A DNA stretch of 64,000 nucleotides, from assembly GCF_017676385.1 (NCBI RefSeq), contig NZ_JAFFZN010000015.1, forward strand, positions 1-64,000, in the 5' to 3' direction. The position numbers and the translations under genes were made by a program. This DNA is from Streptomyces spirodelae. Lineage in GTDB: Bacteria; Actinomycetota; Actinomycetes; Streptomycetales; Streptomycetaceae. Within the stretch, counting starts at the first letter, position 1. Each line of letters starts with the position of its first letter. Below the pieces are notes generated by a model. It did not search any database. It saw nothing but the letters and a program-made list of their open reading frames with translations, and was not told where the DNA came from. Positions 32,360 through 40,941 of this stretch are shown here, piece by piece.

Positions 32360-34348
32360 ATGGAAGAGCCGCGTCGCCTAGGCGGCCGGTACGAGCTGGG
32401 CTCGGTGCTCGGCCGCGGAGGCATGGCCGAGGTATACCTCGCCCAGGACACCCGGCTGGGCCGCACGGTCGCGGTCAAGACGCTCCGCGTCGACCTCGCC
32501 CGCGATCCGTCGTTCCAGGCCCGCTTCCGCCGTGAAGCCCAGTCGGCCGCCTCGCTCAACCACCCGGCGATCGTCGCGGTGTACGACACTGGCGAGGACC
32601 TGGTGTACGACGGCGGCTCCGGGGGCTCCGGTGTCTCCATCCCGTACATCGTCATGGAGTACGTGGACGGCTCCACGCTGCGTGAGCTGCTGCACTCCGG
32701 GCGCAAGCTGCTGCCCGAGCGGGCCATGGAGATGTGCGTCGGCATCCTCCAGGCGCTGGAGTACAGCCACCGCAACGGCATCGTCCACCGGGACATCAAG
32801 CCCGCCAACGTCATGCTCACGCGCACCGGCCAGGTCAAGGTCATGGACTTCGGCATCGCGCGCGCCATGGGCGATTCCGGCATGACGATGACGCAGACGG
32901 CCGCCGTGATCGGCACGGCCCAGTACCTCTCCCCCGAGCAGGCCAAGGGCGAGACCGTCGACTCCCGCTCCGACCTGTACTCCACCGGCTGCCTGCTGTA
33001 CGAACTGCTGACCGTACGCCCGCCGTTCGTCGGCGACTCCCCGGTCGCCGTCGCCTACCAGCACGTACGGGAAGAGCCGCAGCCGCCCAGCGCCTTCGAC
33101 CCCGAGATCTCGCCCACCATGGACGCGATCGTGATGAAGGCCCTCGTCAAGGACCCGGACTACCGGTACCAGAGCGCCGACGAGATGCGCGCCGACATCG
33201 AGGCGTGCCTCGACGGCCAGCCCGTCGCGGCGCCCATGGGCGCCGGCGGCTACCCCGAGGACCAGCCCACCACCGCGCTGCGCGCCCAGGAACCGCAGAC
33301 CTCCATGCTGCCCCCGATGCGCGCGGAGGACGGCGGCTATTACGACGATCAGCGCAGCCGCCGCAAGAGCAAGAACCCGCTCTCCACGATCCTGCTGGCG
33401 CTCGCCGTCATCCTGGTGCTCGTCGGTGCGATCTTCGTGGGCAAGGCGCTGCTCGACTCGCCCAGCAACAACGTCGACGTACCCAACGTCAAGGGGCTGT
33501 CGGCCTCGGAGGCCGAGGATCAGCTCGGCAACTCAGGGCTGAAGGCCGACAAGGGCGACAGCGTCTTCTGCGACGAGAAGAAGGGCACCGTCTGCAAGAC
33601 GGACCCGGGGGTCGGGGAGAGCGTCGAGCCCGACAGCACCGTCACGCTGGTCATGTCCAAGGGGCCGCGGGACAAGGCGCCGCGCAGCGTCCCCGGCGTC
33701 ATCGGTGACGTCTACGCGGACGCCAAGCAGAAGCTCAACGAGGCCGGCTTCAAGGTCGCCAAGAAGCAGCAGGAGTCCGAGGACCAGCAGGCGGGTACGG
33801 TCCTCAGCCAGGACCCCGGCCAGGGCCAGAAGGCCAAGAAGGGCTCCACGGTGACGGTGACCGTGGCCACCGAGTCCCGGCCCACCGTGCCCAATGTCGT
33901 GGGCAAGCCCTTCGACCAGGCCAAGACCCAGCTCGAAGCGCTCGGCTTCAAGGTCTCCAAGACCGAACAGGACGACGAGACCAAGCCGGCGGGCGAGGTG
34001 CTCAAACAGGACCCCGGTCAGGGGAAGCAGCCCGAGGGCACGACCATCACCCTGACCGTCGCCAAGGCACCCGCCGACCAGCCGGCCACCGTCCCCGACG
34101 TCACCAACCAGAAGCTCAAGGACGCCAGGAAGGCCCTCCAGGAAGCCGGGTTCACCGTCGGCACCGTCCAGGGCCCCCAGGGCGGCGACGCGGTGGTGGT
34201 CACCACCACGCCCCCGCCCAACACCCAGGGCAAGAAGGGCGACAAGGTGGACATCATCACCCGCCCCGGCGGTCCGGGCGGCGGCGACGGGGGTGACGGA
34301 GGCGACGGAGGCGACGACGGCGGCTTCTTCGGCGGCCTCCGCCACTGA
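32360..34348 (+). CDS. pknB: PASTA Ser/Thr protein kinase (PknB type)
   Basis: A 662-residue kinase. The catalytic domain (about 12-275) has LGRGGMAEVY, Lys40, HRDIKPAN with Asp145, DFG at 163-165 and an activation loop with several Thr (TMTQTAAVIGT). One membrane helix lies at about 342-362. Four extracytoplasmic PASTA repeats follow, which sense peptidoglycan fragments or lipid II. The first PASTA has a Cys pair (VFCDEKKGTVCK) that could be a disulfide. The ATG at 32360 follows CTGGAGAC; a farther start adds an unconserved leader. Confidence 0.93.
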   Translation: MEEPRRLGGRYELGSVLGRGGMAEVYLAQDTRLGRTVAVKTLRVDLARDPSFQARFRREAQSAASLNHPAIVAVYDTGEDLVYDGGSGGSGVSIPYIVMEYVDGSTLRELLHSGRKLLPERAMEMCVGILQALEYSHRNGIVHRDIKPANVMLTRTGQVKVMDFGIARAMGDSGMTMTQTAAVIGTAQYLSPEQAKGETVDSRSDLYSTGCLLYELLTVRPPFVGDSPVAVAYQHVREEPQPPSAFDPEISPTMDAIVMKALVKDPDYRYQSADEMRADIEACLDGQPVAAPMGAGGYPEDQPTTALRAQEPQTSMLPPMRAEDGGYYDDQRSRRKSKNPLSTILLALAVILVLVGAIFVGKALLDSPSNNVDVPNVKGLSASEAEDQLGNSGLKADKGDSVFCDEKKGTVCKTDPGVGESVEPDSTVTLVMSKGPRDKAPRSVPGVIGDVYADAKQKLNEAGFKVAKKQQESEDQQAGTVLSQDPGQGQKAKKGSTVTVTVATESRPTVPNVVGKPFDQAKTQLEALGFKVSKTEQDDETKPAGEVLKQDPGQGKQPEGTTITLTVAKAPADQPATVPDVTNQKLKDARKALQEAGFTVGTVQGPQGGDAVVVTTTPPPNTQGKKGDKVDIITRPGGPGGGDGGDGGDGGDDGGFFGGLRH

Positions 34349-34366
34349 CGGACACACAGCGGTGAG

Positions 34367-34401
34367 CCGAGGCCGCCGGGCACTGCGCCCGGCGGCCTCG
34401 G
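34367..34401. terminator. Terminator between pknB and the sortase
   Basis: A perfect 15-bp stem (CCGAGGCCGCCGGGC / GCCCGGCGGCCTCGG) with loop ACTGC lies 18 bases after pknB and before the convergent sortase gene. Confidence 0.9.
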
Positions 34402-34470
34402 CGTTCGTCTCGGCCTCGGAGCTGGTCTCGGCCTCGGCTCAGCAGGGGCAGAGGCAGAGGAAGGGGCGGA

Positions 34471-35349
34471 TCAGCGGAGCTCCGCGGGGGGTGTGCGGTC
34501 CTCGTCGACGTCCTGAGTGCGGACGAGCTCGCCCCAGACGATGTAGCGGTACTTCGAGGTGTAGACCGGCGTGCACGTCGTGAGGGTGATGTAGCGGCCC
34601 CGCTCCTTCTTGCCCGTGCCCTTGGGGATCGGGTCCAGCACGTCGACGTTGTACTTCGACGTCTGCGGCAGGGTCTTGAACACCTTGTACACGTACCAGG
34701 TGTTCTTGGTCTCGAAGACGACCGGATCGCCCTCGTCGATCTTGTGGATGTTGTGGAACTTCGCCCCGTGCCCGTCCCGGTGCGCGGCGAGGGCGAAGTT
34801 ACCCGACTGGTCGAACGGCAGCGCCGACTTGACGGGCTCGGTGTAGTAGCCCGCCACCCCCTGGTTCAACTCCTTGGGATCGGTGCCCTTCTTGACCAGT
34901 ATGTCGTCGGACGACATCGACGGCACATGCAGGAAGCCGAGGCCGTCCCGGGTGTCGAGGTTCCCCGGGCCCCGGTCAGCCGCCCAGTGCTCGCGGACCT
35001 TGTCGCTCTCCTTCTTCGCCTGCCGGTCGGCGAGGACGTTCGTCCACCAGAGCGAGTAGACGACGAACAGCGCGAGCACCAGCCCGGCGGTGATGAGGAG
35101 TTCCCCGAGAACACCGACAGCCACGGCTATCGGTCCCCGCCGCGCCTCGGCCCGGCCCTCGGTCCGGGCCACCGGCTCTGGCTCGGCTGCGGCGTCTTCG
35201 GCGTCTTCGGAGACTGCAACGTCTGCGGCGTCGTCTGCTGCCGGGGCCTCGTCCGACGCGGCGTCCGCATCCGTCTCGGGGGCCGACTCGGGGGCCGACT
35301 CGTCCCGTGCGGCTTTCTTCGCGGAAGCGTCCCGCTTGGCCTCGCTCAC
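34471..35349 (-). CDS. Sortase, class E type (1)
   Basis: A 292-residue sortase. An acidic Ala/Glu/Asp-rich cytoplasmic N-terminus precedes a membrane helix (about 74-98) and the sortase beta-barrel. The catalytic residues are His190 (AAHRDGHG), Cys259 (TLTTC) and Arg268 (SKYRYIVW). The TLTTC motif and N-terminal anchor fit class E housekeeping sortases that attach LAxTG proteins such as chaplins. It is the first of three sortase genes on the same strand here. Confidence 0.9.
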   Translation of the reverse strand: MSEAKRDASAKKAARDESAPESAPETDADAASDEAPAADDAADVAVSEDAEDAAAEPEPVARTEGRAEARRGPIAVAVGVLGELLITAGLVLALFVVYSLWWTNVLADRQAKKESDKVREHWAADRGPGNLDTRDGLGFLHVPSMSSDDILVKKGTDPKELNQGVAGYYTEPVKSALPFDQSGNFALAAHRDGHGAKFHNIHKIDEGDPVVFETKNTWYVYKVFKTLPQTSKYNVDVLDPIPKGTGKKERGRYITLTTCTPVYTSKYRYIVWGELVRTQDVDEDRTPPAELR

Positions 35350-35408
35350 TTGTTGCCGCCTCCGCCGCTGTCTCGCTGGTCGCCACGCCGGGCTTCCGCC
35401 CGCCGGTG

Positions 35409-36692
35409 TCAGTCGACGAGCGCGTCCGGCTTGCCCTTGCTGCGCGGACGTTCGTCCACCATTTTGCCCCAGACGATCAGACGGTACTTCGAGGTGAATT
35501 CCGGCGTGCAGGTGGTCAGTGTGATATAGCGACCGGGCTTCGTGAAACCGGACTTGGGCGGAACCGGGTCGATCACTCCCGTATCGGACGGCGAGGTGGA
35601 GGGGAGCTGCCGCGTCACCTTGTACGTGTAGAACTTCGACTGCGTCTCCACCACGACCTCGTCCCCCGCCTCCAGCCTGTTGATGTAGCGGAACGGTTCA
35701 CCGTGGGTGTTGCGGTGGCCGGCCAGTGCGAAGTTGCCCTTCTTGTCCCAGGGCATCGCCGTCTTCAGCGGTTTCTCGTCGTAGTGGCCGACCATGCCCC
35801 TGTCGAGCACCTTCGTCTTGGAGATGCCCTGGGCGATGGGTGCGGTGATGTCGATCTTCGGGATGTGGATGATCGCGAACCCCTCGCCGGGCTTGAAGGC
35901 GCCCGCCTTGCGTTCGGGGTCGACACCGTCGCCGGGCTTGTGCTCGTCCCACTGCTTCTGCAGCCTGTTGGTGGCGCCGCCGGCCTGCTGGTCGGCGAGC
36001 ACGTTGGTCCACCACAGCTGATAGGCGACGAAGAGCAGCATCAGTACGCCACAGGTGATGAACACCTCACCGATGGCGCGGCTGGCGATGATTCCGGGCC
36101 CCGGACGCAGCGCCCGGGCCGCCCTGCGGGCTTCCAATCGCGAGGGGCCGGGCGGGCGTTCGATCCGGGGAAGGCCCGCGGGAGCGTCGACCGCTCCGCC
36201 CAGCGACAGCTCCTGCGGGCTCGGCCGCCGCAGCCCCACCGTGCTGCGGTCCTCCGCCTCGGCCCGTCCGCGCCCCTGTTGCGGCCCCGTCCCGAACTGC
36301 TGCGGCCGCACCGGCTGCTGGGGCGGCTCGGCCGACCGACCGTGCGGCTCGTACGGCGTCGGTGTCGGTGTCGGTGTCGGCGCCGGCCCCGGCGCCGGGG
36401 TCGGCGCCCGGGTCGCCGTCGGCGGAGGCGTTGCCGACGGCTGAGGCCGCGGCTGCGGCTGTGCCGCGTACCAGGCGGCCGCCTGGCCGCCCTCGGCCCC
36501 GTACGCCCCCTCAGCGGCCGCTGGAGGGTCCGGCTGCGGTGGGGGCTCGGGCGGGCGCTGGCCCGGTAGCGGATCGTTGAGCGGATCGGCGAGGGCGTCG
36601 ACGGCCGCGCGGTAGGGGTCGTATTCCGGGTCGTTCCCGGCGCCGTACGAGTGGCCCTGCGCCCCCCTGCCGTCACCGTGGCCCGTGGTCAC
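35409..36692 (-). CDS. Sortase, class E type (2), with long Pro-rich N-terminus
   Basis: A 427-residue sortase. About 200 residues of Pro/Gln/Ala-rich cytoplasmic sequence, including a PTPTPTPTP run, precede the membrane helix (about 203-227) and sortase domain. The catalytic set is His326, Cys395 (TLTTC) and Arg404 (SKYRLIVW). The GTG start at 36692 overlaps the stop of trpG (GTGA), indicating translational coupling. The domain is close to sortase 1 (both have SKYR and WWTNVLAD), so the two look like a recent duplication. Confidence 0.9.
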   Translation of the reverse strand: MTTGHGDGRGAQGHSYGAGNDPEYDPYRAAVDALADPLNDPLPGQRPPEPPPQPDPPAAAEGAYGAEGGQAAAWYAAQPQPRPQPSATPPPTATRAPTPAPGPAPTPTPTPTPYEPHGRSAEPPQQPVRPQQFGTGPQQGRGRAEAEDRSTVGLRRPSPQELSLGGAVDAPAGLPRIERPPGPSRLEARRAARALRPGPGIIASRAIGEVFITCGVLMLLFVAYQLWWTNVLADQQAGGATNRLQKQWDEHKPGDGVDPERKAGAFKPGEGFAIIHIPKIDITAPIAQGISKTKVLDRGMVGHYDEKPLKTAMPWDKKGNFALAGHRNTHGEPFRYINRLEAGDEVVVETQSKFYTYKVTRQLPSTSPSDTGVIDPVPPKSGFTKPGRYITLTTCTPEFTSKYRLIVWGKMVDERPRSKGKPDALVD

Positions 36693-37360
36693 CCGGTGAC
36701 CGTCCCCAGCCCGGCGCCGCGCGGCACCTCCAGCCCCGCGGAGCGCTCCACGGCTCCGGTGTCCCCGCACCGCACCAGCCAGTTGGCCAGCATCCGGTGA
36801 CCGCCCTCGGTGAGTACGGACTCGGGGTGGAACTGGACTCCCTCGACGGGCAGCTCGCGGTGGCGCAGCCCCATCACCAGGTCGGCGCCGTCGACTGATT
36901 CGCCGCCGGGCGCCGTCCAGGCGGTGACCTCCAGTTCGTCGGGCAGCGTGCCGCGTACGGCCAGCGAGTGGTAGCGCGTGGCGGTGAACGGCGAGGGCAG
37001 TCCGGCGAATACACCCGCGCCCTCGTGCGAGACGACGGAGGTCTTGCCGTGCAGCAGCTCGGGGGCCCGGCCGACGACCCCGCCGTAGGCGACCGCCATC
37101 GACTGCATGCCCAGACAGACGCCGAAGACGGGGATCTCGCGGGCCGCGCAGTGCCGCACCATGCTGATGCAGACCCCGGCTTCCTCGGGCGCCCCGGGGC
37201 CGGGGGAGAGGAGGACGCCGTCGAAGCTCTCCTCCGCGTGGCGCGGTTCGACCTCGTCGTTGCGTACCACCTCGCAGGTGGCGCCGAGCTGGTAGAGGTA
37301 CTGGACGAGGTTGAAGACGAAGCTGTCGTAGTTGTCCACGACCAGAATGCGGGCGCTCAC
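36689..37360 (-). CDS. trpG: Glutamine amidotransferase of anthranilate / aminodeoxychorismate synthase
   Basis: A 223-residue class I amidotransferase. The nucleophile Cys is in VFGVCLGMQSMA and the His-Glu pair is in VEGVQFHPESVLTEGG; ILVVDNYDSFVFNLVQYL opens it. It supplies ammonia for anthranilate (TrpG) or 4-amino-4-deoxychorismate (PabA); in actinobacteria this gene next to pknB may serve both. It sits between a small membrane protein and a sortase with four-base overlaps on both sides. Confidence 0.9.
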   Translation of the reverse strand: MSARILVVDNYDSFVFNLVQYLYQLGATCEVVRNDEVEPRHAEESFDGVLLSPGPGAPEEAGVCISMVRHCAAREIPVFGVCLGMQSMAVAYGGVVGRAPELLHGKTSVVSHEGAGVFAGLPSPFTATRYHSLAVRGTLPDELEVTAWTAPGGESVDGADLVMGLRHRELPVEGVQFHPESVLTEGGHRMLANWLVRCGDTGAVERSAGLEVPRGAGLGTVTG

Positions 37361-37572
37361 GCCACACCCCCGGCGATCTCAGCGGCGGAACCCGCGGGAC
37401 CGGCGCTTCCGGCCGCGCCGTCCACCGTCACGTCGTTGAACGGCAGCAGCGGTTCCGCCCACGGGAAGACGTACTGGAACAGCAGAAAGACAACCCCGAC
37501 CACCAGCACCACCGAAATCAGTGCACGTACGTACACGTTGCCCGGCAGATGCCGCCAGATCCAGCCGTACAT
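37357..37572 (-). CDS. Small single-pass membrane protein
   Basis: A 71-residue protein starting at ATG 37572 (MYGWIWRHLPGNVYVRALIS). One hydrophobic helix (about 16-38) is followed by an Ala/Gly/Ser-rich tail. The start is preferred because a basic leader would otherwise precede it; GGAGGAGAGAGGAC lies upstream. Its stop overlaps the trpG start. I recall a gene of this kind in the same place in other Streptomyces; no function is known. Confidence 0.7.
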   Translation of the reverse strand: MYGWIWRHLPGNVYVRALISVVLVVGVVFLLFQYVFPWAEPLLPFNDVTVDGAAGSAGPAGSAAEIAGGVA

Positions 37573-37678
37573 CCCGCGATGCCGTCCTCTCTCCTCCTGC
37601 GCCACACCGGGCACGCGTGCCGTTCGGCACACCCAAGAGTACGGCGTCAGAGTACGGCGTCAGCCGGTGAGCGGGGCG

Positions 37679-38476
37679 TCAGCGGGTGAGCGCGGCCGGC
37701 TTTCCCGCGGTCGCAGGGCGGGTGGCGTCCAGCCGCGCCCAGGCGATCAGCCGGTGGCTGCTGCCCCACTCCGGATCACAGGTCGTCAGGGTGAGGTACC
37801 GGCCGGGCCGGTCGAAGGGAGCGGCGGACTTGTCCAGCGGCGCGGGAACGGAGTCCAGCACTCCGGTGTCGCCGGGCAGCGTGCGGTAGGGCCGCCGCGT
37901 GAGTGTGTAGGTGTACCAGGTGTCGCCGTCCGTGATGTACACATGGTCGCCGGTGCGCAGCCGGGGGAAGTCCTTGAAAGGGTCGCCATAGGTGCGGCGG
38001 TGGCCCGCGACGGCGAAGTTGCCGCGCTGCCCGAGCGCCGCGGTACGTGTGTAGTGGCCGAGGCCCTTGCGCAGGGTCTCTGCGCGGGTGTTCTCCAGCA
38101 CGGGCCGGGACCAGTCGCGGCCGAAGCGGGGGATGTACATCACGGCGAAGGAGGTGCCGTCCCGGTAGCCGCCCGGCGACGCCTTTCCGGCCCGGTTCCC
38201 GGTCCTGGCGCGGTCACCACCGGACGTGCCGTCGCCGCCGCGGGGCCGTCCGTCGTCGCCGCTGCCGCGGCCTGGGCCCTTTCCTGCGGACTCCCCGCCG
38301 GCTCCGCGCACCGGCCCGGACGACCACTTCTTCTGGAGCCTGGCGATCTCGTCGTCGGCGGCGCTGTCGGCGCGCAGCCCCGTCCAGTAGAGGAGGTGGA
38401 CGACGAAGAGGACGATGATCAGGCCGACGGTGATGCACAGCTCGCTGAGGCTTCGTACGACCGCTCGTAACGCCAC
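37679..38476 (-). CDS. Sortase, class E type (3)
   Basis: A 265-residue sortase. The membrane helix (about 10-31) is at the very N-terminus and a Gly/Arg/Asp-rich loop (about 52-102) separates it from the barrel. The catalytic residues are His159 (VAGHRRTYG), Cys233 (TLTTC) and Arg242 (SSHRLIAW). It is the most divergent of the three sortases: SSHR replaces SKYR and the N-terminal tail is missing. GTG start. Confidence 0.88.
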   Translation of the reverse strand: MALRAVVRSLSELCITVGLIIVLFVVHLLYWTGLRADSAADDEIARLQKKWSSGPVRGAGGESAGKGPGRGSGDDGRPRGGDGTSGGDRARTGNRAGKASPGGYRDGTSFAVMYIPRFGRDWSRPVLENTRAETLRKGLGHYTRTAALGQRGNFAVAGHRRTYGDPFKDFPRLRTGDHVYITDGDTWYTYTLTRRPYRTLPGDTGVLDSVPAPLDKSAAPFDRPGRYLTLTTCDPEWGSSHRLIAWARLDATRPATAGKPAALTR

Positions 38477-38502
38477 GCCGTCTCACTCCCGCACAGTCAC
38501 GG

Positions 38503-39240
38503 TCACTCCAGGGGCTTGGCCTGCCGGAGATCCACTGTGCCGGAGTAGCCGGGAAGAGTCAGCGCCTCGTGCTCCTCGACTTTCCAGCCGAGGCCGTAGG
38601 CGTCCACGTACTCCAGGTAGTTCTGGATGGCGGGTGCCTTGTCGAGCGCGGTGCGCAGCTTCTCCCGGTCACCGACGGCAGTGACCTTGTAGGGCGGTGA
38701 GTAGACGCGGCCCTGCAGGATGAGGGTGTTGCCCACGCAGCGCACGGCGCTGGTGGAGATCAGCCGCTGGTCCATCACCTTGATGCCCTTGGCCCCGCCC
38801 CGCCAGAGCGCGTTGACGACGGCTTGCAGGTCCTGCTGGTGGATGACCAGGTCGTTGGGTTCGGGGTCGGGGAGCCCGGGGACCTTGGCGGTCGCGTTGC
38901 TGGGGGCGTCGTCGAGGGTGACGGTCAGGCCCTGCCCTGAGAGCTTCTTGAGGCCGGCCAGCTTCTCCAGGCTGCCGAGCCTGCGGTCCTGGTCGCGGCC
39001 GCTGCCGTCGTCCCGCCGGGCGAGCTTGTCGACCTGCCGGCGCATTGCCGCGGCCTGGCTGTCGAGCTCTTCGTTCTGTCTGCTGCGTTCCTGGATGAGG
39101 TCGGAGAGCCGCAGCATGGAACCGTCGCTGCGGATGTTCGTCCCTTGCGCCGTGTTGAAGCTGACCCAGAAGATGAGACCCGCGAGGGCGAAGACGCCTA
39201 TGGCGGCCAGCCGTGCAGGCCGGATCAACGATCTGGTCAC
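38503..39240 (-). CDS. DUF881 family protein
   Basis: A 245-residue protein with an N-terminal membrane anchor (about 10-28), a short coiled-coil stretch (DLIQERSRQNEELDSQAAAMRRQVDKLARR) and the DUF881 domain (GQGLTVTLDDAP, DLVIHQQDLQAVVNALWRGGAKGIKVMDQRLISTSAVRCVGNTLILQGRVYSPPY). Its place between crgA and the sortases is typical of Streptomyces and related genomes. The YlxW-like fold suggests a division-site role, but that is inference. Confidence 0.88.
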   Translation of the reverse strand: MTRSLIRPARLAAIGVFALAGLIFWVSFNTAQGTNIRSDGSMLRLSDLIQERSRQNEELDSQAAAMRRQVDKLARRDDGSGRDQDRRLGSLEKLAGLKKLSGQGLTVTLDDAPSNATAKVPGLPDPEPNDLVIHQQDLQAVVNALWRGGAKGIKVMDQRLISTSAVRCVGNTLILQGRVYSPPYKVTAVGDREKLRTALDKAPAIQNYLEYVDAYGLGWKVEEHEALTLPGYSGTVDLRQAKPLE

Positions 39241-39342
39241 CGTACCCTTGTCTCCCTCCGCCCTGGGAAAGCACTACGCTAACGGACCACCGTCCCAGTG
39301 GGCCGTACGGCGGTCAGCAGAGCATCGACAGGAGAGACTCTC

Positions 39343-39606
39343 GTGCCGAAGTCACGTACCCGGAAGAAAGCGGACTTCACACCCCCGCCGGAGAAGAAGG
39401 CCACCCAGATCGATCTGCGCGGGGGCGGTGGCCGCCGCTGGGTGGCGCCCCTGATGCTGGCGATGTTCGGCATCGGTCTCGCCTGGATCGTGGTGTTCTA
39501 TGTCACAGACACGACGCTTCCGGTCGAGTCGCTGGGCGACTGGAACATCGTGGTCGGGTTCGGCTTCATCGCGACCGGCTTCGTCGTCTCCACCCAGTGG
39601 AAATAA
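39343..39606 (+). CDS. crgA: Cell division protein CrgA
   Basis: An 87-residue protein with two membrane helices (about 39-58 and 66-82) after a Lys/Arg-rich N-terminus, ending VVSTQWK, the standard CrgA layout. CrgA controls septum formation in Streptomyces aerial hyphae and recruits FtsI and other division proteins in mycobacteria. Start is GTG after GGAGAG; a longer frame upstream has no conserved sequence. It is divergent from DUF881. Confidence 0.93.
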   Translation: MPKSRTRKKADFTPPPEKKATQIDLRGGGGRRWVAPLMLAMFGIGLAWIVVFYVTDTTLPVESLGDWNIVVGFGFIATGFVVSTQWK

Positions 39607-39917
39607 GAGTTATCCACAGGCTGATCCACAGCCTTGGAAAACTCACAAGATCTGTGGATAACTTTCGGCGCGTTGACGCCGGTGTGACCGCACGGCCGGT
39701 GCGGGGAGCCCTGGTCGGGCGAGGAATCACAAGGGAAACGCACACCTGAGCGAAGGTGCCCCCGGACGGACCACGCCATGCACAAGATTCCGTACCCGCT
39801 GTGGACAACTCGGCGACGGACCCCCTTCCGAGCTCCAGAAGGGCGGCTCCGCGCCCGGTTGTCCACCGGGCACGGGCGGTCTCAGCCGAGCCGGCCCAGT
39901 CAGCCGAGCCGGCCCAG
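39607..39917. promoter_or_regulatory. DnaA-box cluster between crgA and the rhomboid gene
   Basis: The 311-bp gap between convergent genes contains five DnaA-box-like nonamers: TTATCCACA (39610-39618), TGATCCACA (39622-39630), TGTGGATAA (39653-39661, the reverse strand of TTATCCACA), TGTGGACAA (39800-39808, reverse strand of TTGTCCACA) and TTGTCCACC (39859-39867). The first and third are exact inverted copies 34 bases apart. No gene is seen here. Distance to the dnaN-side of oriC is about 24 kb. Confidence 0.75.
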
Positions 39918-39930
39918 TCAGCCGAGCTGG
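39883..39930. repeat. 18-bp tandem repeat at the rhomboid 3' end
   Basis: The unit CAGCCGAGCCGGCCCAGT is repeated at 39883 and 39901, with a partial third copy at 39919. It overlaps the rhomboid stop codon. Confidence 0.7.
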
Positions 39931-40817
39931 AGCGTCCGCACCACCAGCAGCACCACGATCACCGCGATCATCAGTGCGAAGGCGCCGTACTGCACCAGCG
40001 CCCGCCTCTCGCGGGGCGCGTGCACCAGGGCCCAGGCCAGCAGCAGGCCGGCCACCAACCCGCCGACGTGCGCCTCCCAGGCGATGTTCTTCCAGGTGAA
40101 GGTGAAGACCAGATTGATCGCCAGCAGGATCAGGATCGGCCGCATGTCGTAGCGCAGCCGCCGCATCAGCACGGCCATCGCCCCGAAGAGGCCGAAGATC
40201 GCACCCGAAGCGCCCAGTGACGCCTGCTGCGGTGCCGCCACCAGAAAGGTGAGCGCGCCGCCGGCGAGCCCGGAGACCAGATACAGGCCCAGGAACCGCA
40301 CCCGGCCCAGCGCCGCCTCAAGGGGCGGGCCCAGGAACCACAGGCCGAGCATGTTCATCGCGATGTGCCAGATCTCCTGGTGCAGGAACATCGAGGTCAG
40401 CAGGCGGTACCACTGCCCCTCCGCGACGCCCTCCAGCGGACCGTACGGCTCGGTCACCGCCTGCCCGAACAGCAGCAGCTGGTCCAGCAGCCGGTCGCCG
40501 ACCGCGAGCACCGCGATGAAGACGGCGACGTTCACACCCAGCAGCGCCTTGGTGACGAGCCGCGGGTCCGCGGTGACCCGCCCGCCCGCTACCGTCCTCG
40601 GCCGATTGGCACCCGGCCGGTGTCCGGTGCCCGATCCGGACCGTACGCACTCGGGGCACTGGAATCCGACGGACGCCGGCACCATGCACTCAGGGCAGAT
40701 GGGCCGCTCGCAACGCGTACACGAAATGCCCGTCTCCCGGTCGGGGTGCCGGTAGCAGTGTCTCGGCGCCCGCCCTTCGGCCCCGCCCCCGGGTTGTCCG
40801 TCCTGCTCCACGCTCAC
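39918..40817 (-). CDS. Rhomboid family intramembrane serine protease with N-terminal zinc finger
   Basis: A 299-residue rhomboid. A Cys/His zinc-binding region (about 20-57; CxxH, CTRC, CPEC, CPEC) precedes six or seven membrane helices. The catalytic Ser204 is in GASGAIFG, the His250 is in AHVGG and HIAMNML (His151, Asn155) forms the oxyanion site. It cleaves membrane proteins within the bilayer; substrates are unknown. It is convergent with crgA. Confidence 0.9.
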   Translation of the reverse strand: MSVEQDGQPGGGAEGRAPRHCYRHPDRETGISCTRCERPICPECMVPASVGFQCPECVRSGSGTGHRPGANRPRTVAGGRVTADPRLVTKALLGVNVAVFIAVLAVGDRLLDQLLLFGQAVTEPYGPLEGVAEGQWYRLLTSMFLHQEIWHIAMNMLGLWFLGPPLEAALGRVRFLGLYLVSGLAGGALTFLVAAPQQASLGASGAIFGLFGAMAVLMRRLRYDMRPILILLAINLVFTFTWKNIAWEAHVGGLVAGLLLAWALVHAPRERRALVQYGAFALMIAVIVVLLVVRTLQLG

Positions 40818-40841
40818 CCCTCCAGTGTCCCGTACGCATCA

Positions 40842-40874
40842 GCCCCACCCGCCGAGAATACGGACGGGTGGGGC
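40842..40874. terminator. Terminator of the cyclophilin gene
   Basis: A perfect 10-bp stem (GCCCCACCCG / CGGGTGGGGC) with a 13-base loop lies between the rhomboid start and the cyclophilin stop, both on the minus strand. Confidence 0.75.
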
Positions 40875-40941
40875 GTGCGGTTCCCGCCGTCGGCCCGCGG
40901 CCGCCCGGCGCTCCCCTCGGCTCGCTCGCGCTGCCGGTCGG

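Noticed and set aside
36968..38470. A 500-residue plus-strand frame over trpG and sortase 3
   Set aside because: It is antisense to three well-supported genes with sortase and amidotransferase motifs.
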